Shown here piece after piece: positions 6,734 through 15,178 of a stretch of 22,849 bases of DNA; position 1 is the first letter of the stretch; each line of letters starts with the position of its first letter. The notes below the pieces were generated by a model. That model was not told where the DNA came from, made no database searches, and saw nothing but the letters and a program-made list of their open reading frames with translations. A program made the translations under genes and the position numbers. The stretch covers positions 1-22,849 of the forward strand of contig CAKOHI010000014.1 of assembly GCA_934085585.1 (NCBI GenBank), written 5' to 3'. This stretch comes from an uncultured Bacilli bacterium (lineage in GTDB: Bacteria > Bacillota_I > Bacilli_A > RF39 > UBA660).

Positions 6734-7591
6734 CTACTTTACTGTATTTATAGTACCAGTTTTTTCTAATTCTACTTCTTCTTTTCTATAGTTAAGAGCC
6801 ATTCCAATTGTAAAGGCATAAGCAAGTAAATAAAACCAAAACATTAAAATAACTATATTAGCAAGTCCTCCATAAAATGTACTATAATGAGCAATATTAT
6901 TTATATAATATGAATAAATATTTGTAATAACAACCCAAGAAAATGTTGTAAATATAGCACCATATCCAACACTTTTACTTCTTATTTTTTTATTTGGAGC
7001 CATTGTATATAATATTTTTATAAAAAAATACATAATTAACCAAGTAATCGGACCTTGAAGTATATTAATAACAGACTCAACATTACTTGTAACTGTGGCA
7101 TTAATATTTACATATTTAAATAATTCTATAATTTTATTACCAAAAACTGGCACAACTAACATAAAGATAAATAGTAATACCAAAACAAAAGTCATTATTA
7201 AAGCTTTTAATCTTCTTCTAAAAAAACCTTCTTGTTTTTCTCCATAAATAGTATTCGAGGTAATAATTATAGATGCTGGTCCATTTGATGCAATGAAATA
7301 CCCAATAATTACTACCAAGAAAAATCCAACACCTTTTCCTCCGCCCATACCCGTAGTATTAAGAAGCATATTTGCTATATCCGGAGAAAATGCCGAACCT
7401 ATAAAATCAAATATAACATCCGTAGATAAATTAAGAAGTGCAGCCTCATACCCAATTAATGTAATCGTAGGTACAATAGCTAGAACAAAAAAATAAGCAA
7501 GTTGACCTGGGAGAATTGCCATTTCAGGTCTAAAAAGCACTTTCTTAAAATTATCAAAAAATTCTTTTAATTCTCCCTTAATCTTCTTCAT
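6734..7591 (-). CDS. YihY/BrkB-family inner membrane protein
   Basis: The 285-residue polytopic protein has about six membrane helices (roughly 27-50, 87-108, 128-150, 178-200, 207-228, 240-266). It carries the family features PGQLAYFFVLAIVPT near residues 28-42, FIGSAF, GPASIIITSNTIYG near 104-117, and FYGGLANIVILMFWFYLLAYAFTIG near the C-terminus. YihY proteins were once called ribonuclease BN or BrkB. Their true function is not established, though an export or transport role is suspected. The gene starts inside the 3' end of the GGDEF gene (14-bp overlap), with AAGGA 11 bases upstream of the ATG. It is the last gene of a long operon led by pcrA and is followed by a strong terminator. Confidence 0.92.
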   Translation of the reverse strand: MKKIKGELKEFFDNFKKVLFRPEMAILPGQLAYFFVLAIVPTITLIGYEAALLNLSTDVIFDFIGSAFSPDIANMLLNTTGMGGGKGVGFFLVVIIGYFIASNGPASIIITSNTIYGEKQEGFFRRRLKALIMTFVLVLLFIFMLVVPVFGNKIIELFKYVNINATVTSNVESVINILQGPITWLIMYFFIKILYTMAPNKKIRSKSVGYGAIFTTFSWVVITNIYSYYINNIAHYSTFYGGLANIVILMFWFYLLAYAFTIGMALNYRKEEVELEKTGTINTVK

Positions 7592-9593
7592 TGTTTTTAT
7601 TATCCTTATTTTTCTTCATATCTTCAACAGCTTCATTTAAAGCATCTTCAATAGTTTTAATATCATCTAAAATCATACTATAACCAAATTCAGCCCCAAA
7701 TTGATATGGTAATTTCTTTATTTCTTTATTTAATTTAAATATATAATTACTTATTTGCTTTTGACTATATCCAACTAAATAAATAACAAACTCATTACCA
7801 TCTGTACGCATTATTTCACTATTATCAAGTTGTGTTTTAACCAAAACATTAGCTAATGCTTTAATTTGTTTATCTCCTTCATTATATCCATATAAGTCAT
7901 TTATTTCTTGAACTTTATTTAAATCAACAACCACTATAGTCTGAGGATAAATTGTATTATTATTCCAAGTATCTATATTTTCAGTTAAGAAATTTCTATT
8001 CTTTAAACTAGTTAATTGATCAATAAATTTCATTTTATCATCTTTTTTTATTTTTCTAGCAATAGATATTTTCTTACTTTTTCTTAATACAACTAAAACA
8101 ACTATTATTACCAATATTACAAAATATAAAATATATTCTGCTATTTTAGTTATAATTGAACCATTTTTTATAGTATCATAATGATTATCTAATCCTTTTA
8201 TAATCATTTCATTTTCATCCATTACTCCGATATATTTATCAAGTAATCTATATAAAGCACTATTAGTTCTTACTTTAAATGTATATTCATTTTTAATATA
8301 ATCAGTATATCTAGCTGTATAATTATCTAATCCTTTTTCACTATAATAATCAAATGTATTTTTATCAAGAACAATATAAACATCCTTTTTATTTAGTTTA
8401 AATAACTCTTTTGTTGTACTAAATGTTTTTACATTTATATCACTTATATTTTTTACATAATCATATATTTTGCTATTTTCTTGAACGTATACAGTTTCTC
8501 CAATTAATGAATCAATTGATTTAATAACAGTATTATTTTTTCTTTCTGCTGCTACAACATATTCAATCATAAGTCCATCAGTTTGATAAAAATCATCTAC
8601 AAAATTATAATAATTAAAATATAAATCAATATTTTTATTTTTTACAGCATTTGTAAATTTATTAAAGTTTTTATATTTAACAAAATTAAATTCAACATCA
8701 GCAAACTTACTAAAATTACTTAAATATACAGCAATTATTCCTCCGTATTTTCCCCCAATAATAACTTCATATGGTGAAGCATTTACAAATCCATAATTAT
8801 ATGTAATACTTTGCATCGAATCAACTTCTGTATCACTTATATTCATTGAACTAGTAAAAGTCTTAAATAAATTATTATTATATACTTTTTCAAAATTATC
8901 TTTCCATTTATTAAAATACTTTTTTAATACACTAGATAAAGTATCATCTTTTACAGAAAGTACATAATATTCTTTAATATCACTAAAATGATATAATATT
9001 TTATAATCTTTACTTAAAATAGTATCCATATATTTCATCAAAGGCACTAACATATAGTTTAAATCACTATTCATATCACTTATTAATTCATCTTCATTAT
9101 CAAATTGTTTAAATGATACATTACTTGCTTTCTTTATATATTTACTAACATAACTTAAATCATTACTTAATATACCAATTGTTTTCCCATTTAAATCTTC
9201 AACAGTTGTTACAATATCATTGTTTTTCCCTACCAAAACATAATGATCTGTATAAAATAAAGTATCTGTATCATTAACTTTATTATTAACACCAAATGTT
9301 ATACCGCTTGGATTATTTTCATAATTAAATGTTATCGGATTGATATCTAATTCATATTCACTTTCAAAATCTTTTATAAAATCATAAAAAACTCCACTAC
9401 CATCTTTACCAAACACATTAACATTATTTAAAACATTAACATTTTGAATCGTCCCAATATTATTATTAATCCAATTTCTTTCTACAACAGTTAATTTGTT
9501 TTTATCATTTAAAAGAAAAAACAAACCTACAGCAATACCTATAACTAACAATATACTAACAATTAATATTATTATATTTCTTTTCTTTTTCAT
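7578..9593 (-). CDS. Membrane sensor with two solute-binding (PBP type 2) domains and a degenerate GGDEF domain
   Basis: The 671-residue protein runs as follows: N-terminal membrane anchor (about 7-28); two tandem extracytoplasmic regions of the bacterial extracellular solute-binding type (about 50-245 and 265-460, each with a LNGKTIGIL- or LIGETVYVQ-like lobe start); second membrane helix (about 484-504); cytosolic GGDEF domain (about 520-655). The GGDEF domain keeps the entry motif DQLTSLKNR (525-533), the metal-binding Asp of VVVDLN (557), and NDLYGYNEGD (565-574). The signature itself reads RTDGNEF (596-602) instead of R-x-GGDEF, so a catalytic acidic residue is replaced by Asn. Family knowledge says such degenerate domains are usually inactive or act as ligand-binding partners. 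The gene overlaps its upstream neighbour by TAATG and yihY by 14 bp. A ligand-gated signalling role is inferred, and no ligand can be named. Confidence 0.85.
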   Translation of the reverse strand: MKKKRNIIILIVSILLVIGIAVGLFFLLNDKNKLTVVERNWINNNIGTIQNVNVLNNVNVFGKDGSGVFYDFIKDFESEYELDINPITFNYENNPSGITFGVNNKVNDTDTLFYTDHYVLVGKNNDIVTTVEDLNGKTIGILSNDLSYVSKYIKKASNVSFKQFDNEDELISDMNSDLNYMLVPLMKYMDTILSKDYKILYHFSDIKEYYVLSVKDDTLSSVLKKYFNKWKDNFEKVYNNNLFKTFTSSMNISDTEVDSMQSITYNYGFVNASPYEVIIGGKYGGIIAVYLSNFSKFADVEFNFVKYKNFNKFTNAVKNKNIDLYFNYYNFVDDFYQTDGLMIEYVVAAERKNNTVIKSIDSLIGETVYVQENSKIYDYVKNISDINVKTFSTTKELFKLNKKDVYIVLDKNTFDYYSEKGLDNYTARYTDYIKNEYTFKVRTNSALYRLLDKYIGVMDENEMIIKGLDNHYDTIKNGSIITKIAEYILYFVILVIIVVLVVLRKSKKISIARKIKKDDKMKFIDQLTSLKNRNFLTENIDTWNNNTIYPQTIVVVDLNKVQEINDLYGYNEGDKQIKALANVLVKTQLDNSEIMRTDGNEFVIYLVGYSQKQISNYIFKLNKEIKKLPYQFGAEFGYSMILDDIKTIEDALNEAVEDMKKNKDNKNNEED

Positions 9594-10090
9594 TATTTAT
9601 CTTCACTTTCTACAGGATTATTATTATTCCATACAAGACCAGATCCAGAAACATTTTTTGCACCTAGTATTGTAAAACCATCACTGTTTTCAGATTTATT
9701 ACTTTTTATTAAAAATTCAAAATCATAATATGATAATAAATTTTCCCCTAATGTAGGCACACTCGCAGCAACTATAGCTTGTGCATCACTTAAAGCAGTA
9801 TCTTCTTTAAAGTTAATAATGATATAAACAGTTCTTTTATTATCTTTAATATCAAATTTAACATCTAATACAGACTCATTACTTTCTAATGAAGTAATAT
9901 AATCATTTTTAATTGTTTCACTTACCGGATATTTATCTATATCTTTAGCCCTATCTCCATCTGGTGATTTTCCTCCTCCAAAGAAAAATGAAAAAGTAAC
10001 AATAAGTATTGCAATTAAACATGCTAAAAGTATTAATCCTAATACTATTAACACTTTGTTTTTCCCCCATATTTCTTTAATTTTATTCAT
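9593..10090 (-). CDS. Small membrane-anchored extracytoplasmic protein of unknown function
   Basis: I do not recognise this 165-residue protein. It has a basic N-terminus (MNKIKEIWGKNK) and one hydrophobic segment at about 12-37. A glycine turn (FFGGGKSPDGD) leads to a soluble domain with alternating strands (VLDVKFDIKDNKRTVYIIINF near 74-94) and a C-terminus rich in Asn/Ser. The sequence LLAC at 21-24 resembles a lipobox. However, the hydrophobic stretch continues past the Cys, so a simple membrane anchor is more likely than a lipoprotein. The ATG has a good ribosome binding site (GAGGTGG), 37 bp after ligA. It overlaps the next gene, the solute-binding/GGDEF sensor, in a TAATG junction, so the two probably work together. 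In many Bacilli a CamS lipoprotein occupies this place after pcrA-ligA. I see no CamS similarity. Confidence 0.7.
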   Translation of the reverse strand: MNKIKEIWGKNKVLIVLGLILLACLIAILIVTFSFFFGGGKSPDGDRAKDIDKYPVSETIKNDYITSLESNESVLDVKFDIKDNKRTVYIIINFKEDTALSDAQAIVAASVPTLGENLLSYYDFEFLIKSNKSENSDGFTILGAKNVSGSGLVWNNNNPVESEDK

Positions 10091-10127
10091 AAATCCACCT
10101 CTTGAGTAATATAATTATACTATCTAT

Positions 10128-12122
10128 TTATGCTTTTGGCAAATTATTTAGTACCTGAATAGTTTTATCATTATCCCAAATCATTATATTTAACCTTAAT
10201 GCGTCTTGATATTTACTGCCTGGTGCATTTCCTACAATAACTACATCAGTATTCTTGCTTACAGACTCACTTACACTTCCATTAAAACTTTCAAGTATTT
10301 CTTTTATTTTTTTTCTTCCATAACCATCAATTGTGCCTGTTATAACAAACTTTTTACCACTTATTAAATCATTGAATCCTGCATTTTTTCCTAAATATTT
10401 CATATTTACACCAATATTTTTCAACTCATCTATTAAATCTTTATTATTATGTAAATATTCACAAACACTTAAAGCCGTAATATTTCCAATATCTTTAATA
10501 CTTTCTAATTCTTCAACACTGGCATTTATTAAATTATCCATATTACTAAAGTTACTAGCAAGTATTTTAGCTGTTTTATTACCAACTTCTTTTATTCCAA
10601 GACCAAACAATAATCTTTCTAAACTACAGTTTTTACTAACATCTATATTTTCAATTATTTTATTTAAACTTTTTTCTCCATAACCATCAAATTCCATAAT
10701 TTGTTGTTTTTTTTCGCTTAAATTATATAAATCAGTAATTTTCTTAACAAATCCTAAATTATATAGTTCTTCAACAATTTCATCACCAAGCCCTTCAATA
10801 TTTAGTGCATCTCTAGAAACATAGTGAATAATCGCTTCAATATTTCTTCTAGGGCAATTAGGATTTACACAATAATAATCTACTTGTCCTTTTCTTTTTT
10901 CTATTTTTTCATGACACATTGGACAACTATCTATCATTTTAAAATCAACTTCATTACCTGTACGGCGTTCTAGTTTAGGTTCTACTACCTCTGGAATTAC
11001 ATCACCAGCTTTTCTAATTGAAACAATATCTCCGATTTTTAAACCTTTCATATTTACATAATCTTCATTATGAAGTGTAGCTCTTCTAATAGTTGATCCC
11101 ATTACAATAACAGGTTCAAGTACAGCATTTGGTGTTATTCTTCCTGTTCTTCCTACGGTAAAAATAATGTCAGTTAATTTAGTTAGTACCTCTTCAGCAG
11201 GAAATTTATAAGCAACTGCCCATCTAGGATATTTAGCTGTAACCCCCAATTTTTCTTGTAAATCTACACTATTAACTTTAATAACAATTCCATCTATTTC
11301 ATATGATAAACTTTTTCTATTTTTCCCTTCATCTTCAATATAGTTTATTATTCCATCAATATCTTTAACTAATTTATTGTGAGGATTTATTTTAAAACCT
11401 AAACTTTTCATAAATTGTAAAGCTTCTAGATGAGTTTTAATTTTAAATTTTTCTGGATTAGGCAAATAATAAATAAATGTATCTAGTTCTCTTTCATGAG
11501 CAACTTTACTATCAAGTTGTCTAATACTACCAGCTGCAGCATTTCTAACATTTTGTAGCTTTGGTTTACCTTCTTCTTCTCTTTTTTTATTGAGTTTTTC
11601 TAAAGTACTTTTGTGCATAAATATTTCTCCGCGCACTTCAATATCTACAGATTTTGTAAGTTCTAAAGGAATTGATTTTATCGTTCTTACATTGTGAGTA
11701 ATATCTTCACCAACTAATCCATCACCACGAGTAACACCACGAACTAATTTCCCTTTTTCATATATTAAAGATACGCCAAGACCATCAATTTTTTGTTCAC
11801 AAATATATTCAGGACTAACTTCAGTTTCAACTTTTTTAATAAAATCTCTAACTTCATCTTCACTAAAAACATCAGAAATACTTAACATTGGTTTATCTCT
11901 TACAACTTTTTCAAATTTTTCTATTACTTCTCCCCCAACTCTTTTAGTGGGACTATTTTTACTTGCTAAATCAGGATACAAAGCCTCAATTTCTTCAAGT
12001 TCTCTCATATATTTATCAAATTCTTGATCGGTAATAGTAGGTTCATCTAAAACATAGTAATTATAATTTGCTTCATTTAATATTTTTGTTAATTCTTCTA
12101 CTCTTTTTCTTTTTTCTTCCAT
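10128..12122 (-). CDS. ligA: NAD-dependent DNA ligase LigA
   Basis: LigA seals nicks in replication and repair using NAD+. The product is 664 residues, normal for the family. Domain order is canonical. Domain Ia (NYYVLDEPTITDQEFD, near 21-36) binds NMN. The adenylation domain has the lysine nucleophile in KIDG (111-114). Then come the OB fold, a four-cysteine zinc finger (CPMC...CVNPNC), helix-hairpin-helix repeats, and a C-terminal BRCT domain starting near KKFVITGTIDGYGR. I start at the ATG at 12122. An in-frame ATG 39 bp upstream would overlap the preceding gene and add residues that do not fit the family. GGTGA six bases upstream supports the choice. The pcrA-ligA association is conserved across Bacilli. 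Here a nucleotidyltransferase gene sits between the two, its TGA four bases before this start codon. Confidence 0.98.
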   Translation of the reverse strand: MEEKRKRVEELTKILNEANYNYYVLDEPTITDQEFDKYMRELEEIEALYPDLASKNSPTKRVGGEVIEKFEKVVRDKPMLSISDVFSEDEVRDFIKKVETEVSPEYICEQKIDGLGVSLIYEKGKLVRGVTRGDGLVGEDITHNVRTIKSIPLELTKSVDIEVRGEIFMHKSTLEKLNKKREEEGKPKLQNVRNAAAGSIRQLDSKVAHERELDTFIYYLPNPEKFKIKTHLEALQFMKSLGFKINPHNKLVKDIDGIINYIEDEGKNRKSLSYEIDGIVIKVNSVDLQEKLGVTAKYPRWAVAYKFPAEEVLTKLTDIIFTVGRTGRITPNAVLEPVIVMGSTIRRATLHNEDYVNMKGLKIGDIVSIRKAGDVIPEVVEPKLERRTGNEVDFKMIDSCPMCHEKIEKRKGQVDYYCVNPNCPRRNIEAIIHYVSRDALNIEGLGDEIVEELYNLGFVKKITDLYNLSEKKQQIMEFDGYGEKSLNKIIENIDVSKNCSLERLLFGLGIKEVGNKTAKILASNFSNMDNLINASVEELESIKDIGNITALSVCEYLHNNKDLIDELKNIGVNMKYLGKNAGFNDLISGKKFVITGTIDGYGRKKIKEILESFNGSVSESVSKNTDVVIVGNAPGSKYQDALRLNIMIWDNDKTIQVLNNLPKA

Positions 12123-12126
12123 AACA

Positions 12127-13008
12127 TCACCAAAGTTTACTTGGATATTCTCCCCTATCAATTAAATTATTAATATGTTCTTTAACACTTTCCAAATCTT
12201 CTTTATAAGTCATACCAATCCATTTACTCTCAGATACTTTTGATTCTAATTTAAATAAACCTTTACTAATTCCATTTTTAAGTATATCTGGAAGTAAAAA
12301 TTCATTAGTTAAAGTTACTTCATCATGAATAAATTTATCAAATTCTTCTTCTAGTATATGTAAAAATTCTTTTCTTAATCCAAAGAAATTAACAGCAACC
12401 GGAGTATTACCACTTATTTCAAATTCATGATTATCTGTAAGACTTCTAGCAATAAAGTGTCCATCAACTTCACCTATTTCGCTTTCAGTAATAGATTTTA
12501 TAATACCATTTTCTTCTTTAACTACTCCCCTTTTTACTTTTCCATACTTACTCGCAGTTACTTCATATGGATAATTAACACTTAAATAGTTTTCATCTTC
12601 TTCATCAAAAAATTTTGAAGCTATCTCATAAGAATTTTTTCCATAAAAATCATCTGAATTAATAACAATAAAATCTCCATCAATTAAATCTTTTGCACAA
12701 TATAAAGCATGTCCAGTACCAAGCATTTTAACTCTTCCATCAGGAATAACCACATCACTTGGTACATTGTCTAATTCTTGAAAAGCAAGTTTGACTTCTA
12801 TACCTTCATACTTATTAATAATATTTTTTCTAAAATAATCTTCATTTTCTTTTCTAATAATAAATACAACTTTAGAAAATCCTGCTCTTTTTGCATCATA
12901 TACAGAATAATCTGCAATAATTTCTCCATTCGGACCTACTGGTTCTATTTGTTTTAACCCCCCAAATCTACTTCCCATTCCTGCGGCCATAACTACTAAT
13001 GTTCTCAT
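12127..13008 (-). CDS. Sugar-phosphate nucleotidyltransferase family protein
   Basis: The 293-residue Rossmann-like nucleotidyltransferase transfers a nucleoside monophosphate to a sugar (or related) phosphate to make an activated precursor. It carries the glycine-rich NTP-binding loop MAAGMGSRFGGLKQ (about 7-20), the PDGRVKMLGTGHALYCAKD substrate loop, and VINSDDFYG, whose Asp residues bind magnesium. It resembles GalU/RmlA-type enzymes but lacks features that fix the sugar, so the substrate is open. Gene order adds nothing specific, since the neighbours are the repair genes pcrA and ligA. It overlaps the pcrA stop by one base (TAATG) and ends in TGA just before the ligA start, so the three are translationally coupled. 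This is the only gene of the window seen to end in TGA. A cell-envelope precursor role is plausible but inferred. Confidence 0.88.
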   Translation of the reverse strand: MRTLVVMAAGMGSRFGGLKQIEPVGPNGEIIADYSVYDAKRAGFSKVVFIIRKENEDYFRKNIINKYEGIEVKLAFQELDNVPSDVVIPDGRVKMLGTGHALYCAKDLIDGDFIVINSDDFYGKNSYEIASKFFDEEDENYLSVNYPYEVTASKYGKVKRGVVKEENGIIKSITESEIGEVDGHFIARSLTDNHEFEISGNTPVAVNFFGLRKEFLHILEEEFDKFIHDEVTLTNEFLLPDILKNGISKGLFKLESKVSESKWIGMTYKEDLESVKEHINNLIDRGEYPSKLW

Positions 13009-15092
13009 TAATTCATCCTCCTTAAACCTTGATAGTTATTTAAAAATTTCTTTATACCAAATCTTTTATTAAAAGCTACTGTAACAAATCTATCATCCGA
13101 ATCAATTACAACACCTTTACCAAAAGATGCGTGCATTACAACTTCCCCATGATGATAATCTATTTTTTCTCCATCATAGAATTTAGTCTTATCAAAACTA
13201 TTTTGTATTACTTTTGATTCTTCTTTTTCAATCAATTCAGCATCAATTTCATTTATAAATCTTGATGGTGGATTCATATTGGTATTACCAAACATCATTC
13301 TTCTTTTAGCATTTGTTATAAATAATCTTTCTTTTGCTCTAGTTATACCAACATAACATAGTCTTCGTTCTTCTTCAAGTTCACTCGAATCATGCATACT
13401 CATTGAATGAGGCATTATTCCTTCTTCCATTCCTATTAAAAATACTACTTTAAATTCAAGTCCTTTAGAAGCATGAATAGTCATTAAAGTTAAGGCATTA
13501 TCTAAATTTTGATGATCTGCAGAATCAGCCACAATACTTATATCTTCCAAAAAATCTTCCAAATTAACTGTACCAGTTTCTTTTTGATAATTTTCTGTAA
13601 TACTCTTAAATTCCATTAAATTTTCAAGTCTTATATCAGCTTCTAAAGTATGTTCTTTTTCTAATTCATCTTTCATACCAGATTTCTCTAAAACTCTATC
13701 AATTAATTCTGTTAAATCTAAATTTTTAGCATCTTCACTCAATTCTAAAATTAATTTTTTAAACTCTAGCTCTTTAGGTTTAGATAAACAATCAAACAAA
13801 CTCATATTAGCATCACTAGCTACATTTCTTAAATTATTAATTGATGTATCTCCGATACCTCTTTTAGGTACATTAATTACTCTTTCTAAAGAAACATCAT
13901 CTTTATGATTAGAAATAAGCCTTAAATAACATAACAAATCTTTAATTTCTTTTCTTTTATAGAAATAATAACTTCCCACTACTCGATATGGCCAATTCAT
14001 TTTAAGAATTCCATCTTCAACATTTCTAGATTGAGAATTAGTTCTATAAAGAATTGCAAAATCATTATAAGTATAACCATTATTTAACATCTCTTTAATT
14101 TCATCAATTACTAACTTTATTTCATCTTTTTCATCATTACCACGTAAATATTTAATTTTTACTCCATCTCCAAAAGCACTAAACAAATTTACTTCTTTTC
14201 TTTCTAAATTATTTTTTATAACACTATTCGCAGCATTAAGTATTGTATTTGTACTCCTATAATTTTGGTTTAATGTAATACTTACGGCTTCAGGATAATC
14301 ACTCTCAAAATTCATTATATTTTTATAATTACTCCATCTAAAACCATATATACTTTGATTTACATCACCAACCACAAATAAATTACGATATTTACTAGCA
14401 AGTAACTTAACTAATTTATATTGTACTTCATTTGTATCTTGATATTCATCAATTAATATATACTTATATTTTTCTTGATACTTATCTAATATATCTTCAT
14501 TGTTCATTAATAATTCCACAGGTCTTTTTAATAAATCATCAAAATCAACAGCATTATTTCTTCTTAAAATATTCTCATATTCCCTATAAACTTTAATAGC
14601 TATTTTTTCCGGAGGACTTACTAAATATTTATCAATCTCACTATCACTCAACATCTCATTTTTTATAAAACTAATTTTATTTCTAATAAATGATACACTA
14701 TATTCTTTAGTACTTATATCAAATTCTTTCATTATCTTTTTTATAACACTAGCTACATCATCACTATCAATTATAGTAAAATTTTTACTTAAACCTAGTT
14801 TTTCATAATTTTCTCTGATTATTCTTAATCCAAAAGAATGAAAAGTACCCACAAAAGCATAATTTTCATCTACTATATTACTTACTCTATCTCTCATTTC
14901 TTTCGCTGCTTTATTAGTAAAAGTAATAGCTAAAATATTACCAGAATAAATACCATTATTAATTAAATTAGCTATTCTTGTAGTTAATACTTTAGTTTTT
15001 CCAGAACCAGCTCCAGCTAAAACTAAACAAGGACCTTCAATATGCTCCACTGCTTCTCTTTGTTCTTTATTTAAATTATCTATTATATTCAT
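13008..15092 (-). CDS. pcrA: ATP-dependent DNA helicase PcrA (UvrD/Rep superfamily 1)
   Basis: PcrA unwinds DNA 3'-to-5' in repair and rolling-circle replication and removes RecA or RNA polymerase from DNA. The 694-residue product shows the Q motif LNKEQREAV (7-15), Walker A AGAGSGKT (26-33), motif Ia TFTNKAAKEM, and motif II DEYQDT (215-220). Motif III follows as QSIYGFRW, then motif IV LNQNYRST, motif V LMTIHASKGLEFKVVFLIGMEEG, and motif VI YVGITRAKERL. The C-terminal GEVVMHASFGKGVV segment begins the Tudor-like domain that binds RNA polymerase. I choose the ATG at 15092, eight codons inside the longest frame, because GGAGG lies seven bases upstream and the family begins at this point. It is the first gene of the operon and is driven by an extended -10 promoter. 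Confidence 0.98.
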   Translation of the reverse strand: MNIIDNLNKEQREAVEHIEGPCLVLAGAGSGKTKVLTTRIANLINNGIYSGNILAITFTNKAAKEMRDRVSNIVDENYAFVGTFHSFGLRIIRENYEKLGLSKNFTIIDSDDVASVIKKIMKEFDISTKEYSVSFIRNKISFIKNEMLSDSEIDKYLVSPPEKIAIKVYREYENILRRNNAVDFDDLLKRPVELLMNNEDILDKYQEKYKYILIDEYQDTNEVQYKLVKLLASKYRNLFVVGDVNQSIYGFRWSNYKNIMNFESDYPEAVSITLNQNYRSTNTILNAANSVIKNNLERKEVNLFSAFGDGVKIKYLRGNDEKDEIKLVIDEIKEMLNNGYTYNDFAILYRTNSQSRNVEDGILKMNWPYRVVGSYYFYKRKEIKDLLCYLRLISNHKDDVSLERVINVPKRGIGDTSINNLRNVASDANMSLFDCLSKPKELEFKKLILELSEDAKNLDLTELIDRVLEKSGMKDELEKEHTLEADIRLENLMEFKSITENYQKETGTVNLEDFLEDISIVADSADHQNLDNALTLMTIHASKGLEFKVVFLIGMEEGIMPHSMSMHDSSELEEERRLCYVGITRAKERLFITNAKRRMMFGNTNMNPPSRFINEIDAELIEKEESKVIQNSFDKTKFYDGEKIDYHHGEVVMHASFGKGVVIDSDDRFVTVAFNKRFGIKKFLNNYQGLRRMN

Positions 15093-15117
15093 CAAAGCCT
15101 CCAATTTATATAACATA

Positions 15118-15126
15118 ATTATAACA
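15118..15126 (-). promoter_or_regulatory. Extended -10 promoter of the pcrA operon
   Basis: Minus-strand TGTTATAAT combines a perfect TATAAT (15118-15123) with an upstream TG (15125-15126), 25 bp before the pcrA ATG. No good -35 is present, which is typical of extended -10 promoters. Confidence 0.6.
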
Positions 15127-15147
15127 TTTTACTATTTATAATAAAAG

Positions 15148-15169
15148 AAAAAATGGATAAATTTATCCA
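15148..15169 (-). terminator. Intrinsic terminator of the 302-residue pilin-core gene
   Basis: TGGATAAATTTATCCA (15154-15169) is a perfect palindrome, followed on the minus strand by six Ts. It is 10 bp past the stop of the upstream gene and just before the pcrA promoter. Confidence 0.8.
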
Positions 15170-15178
15170 CTTTTAAAA

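Noticed and set aside
12127..12129. Possible use of a Mycoplasma-type code in which TGA means tryptophan
   Set aside because: Full-length RecA, LigA, PcrA, AckA and others read through under the standard code, Trp is encoded by TGG, and the TGA here ends a nucleotidyltransferase exactly where the family ends.
12123..12161. Longer N-terminus of LigA beginning 39 bp upstream
   Set aside because: It would overlap the preceding gene, adds residues with no family match, and lacks a ribosome binding site. The start at 12122 has one.
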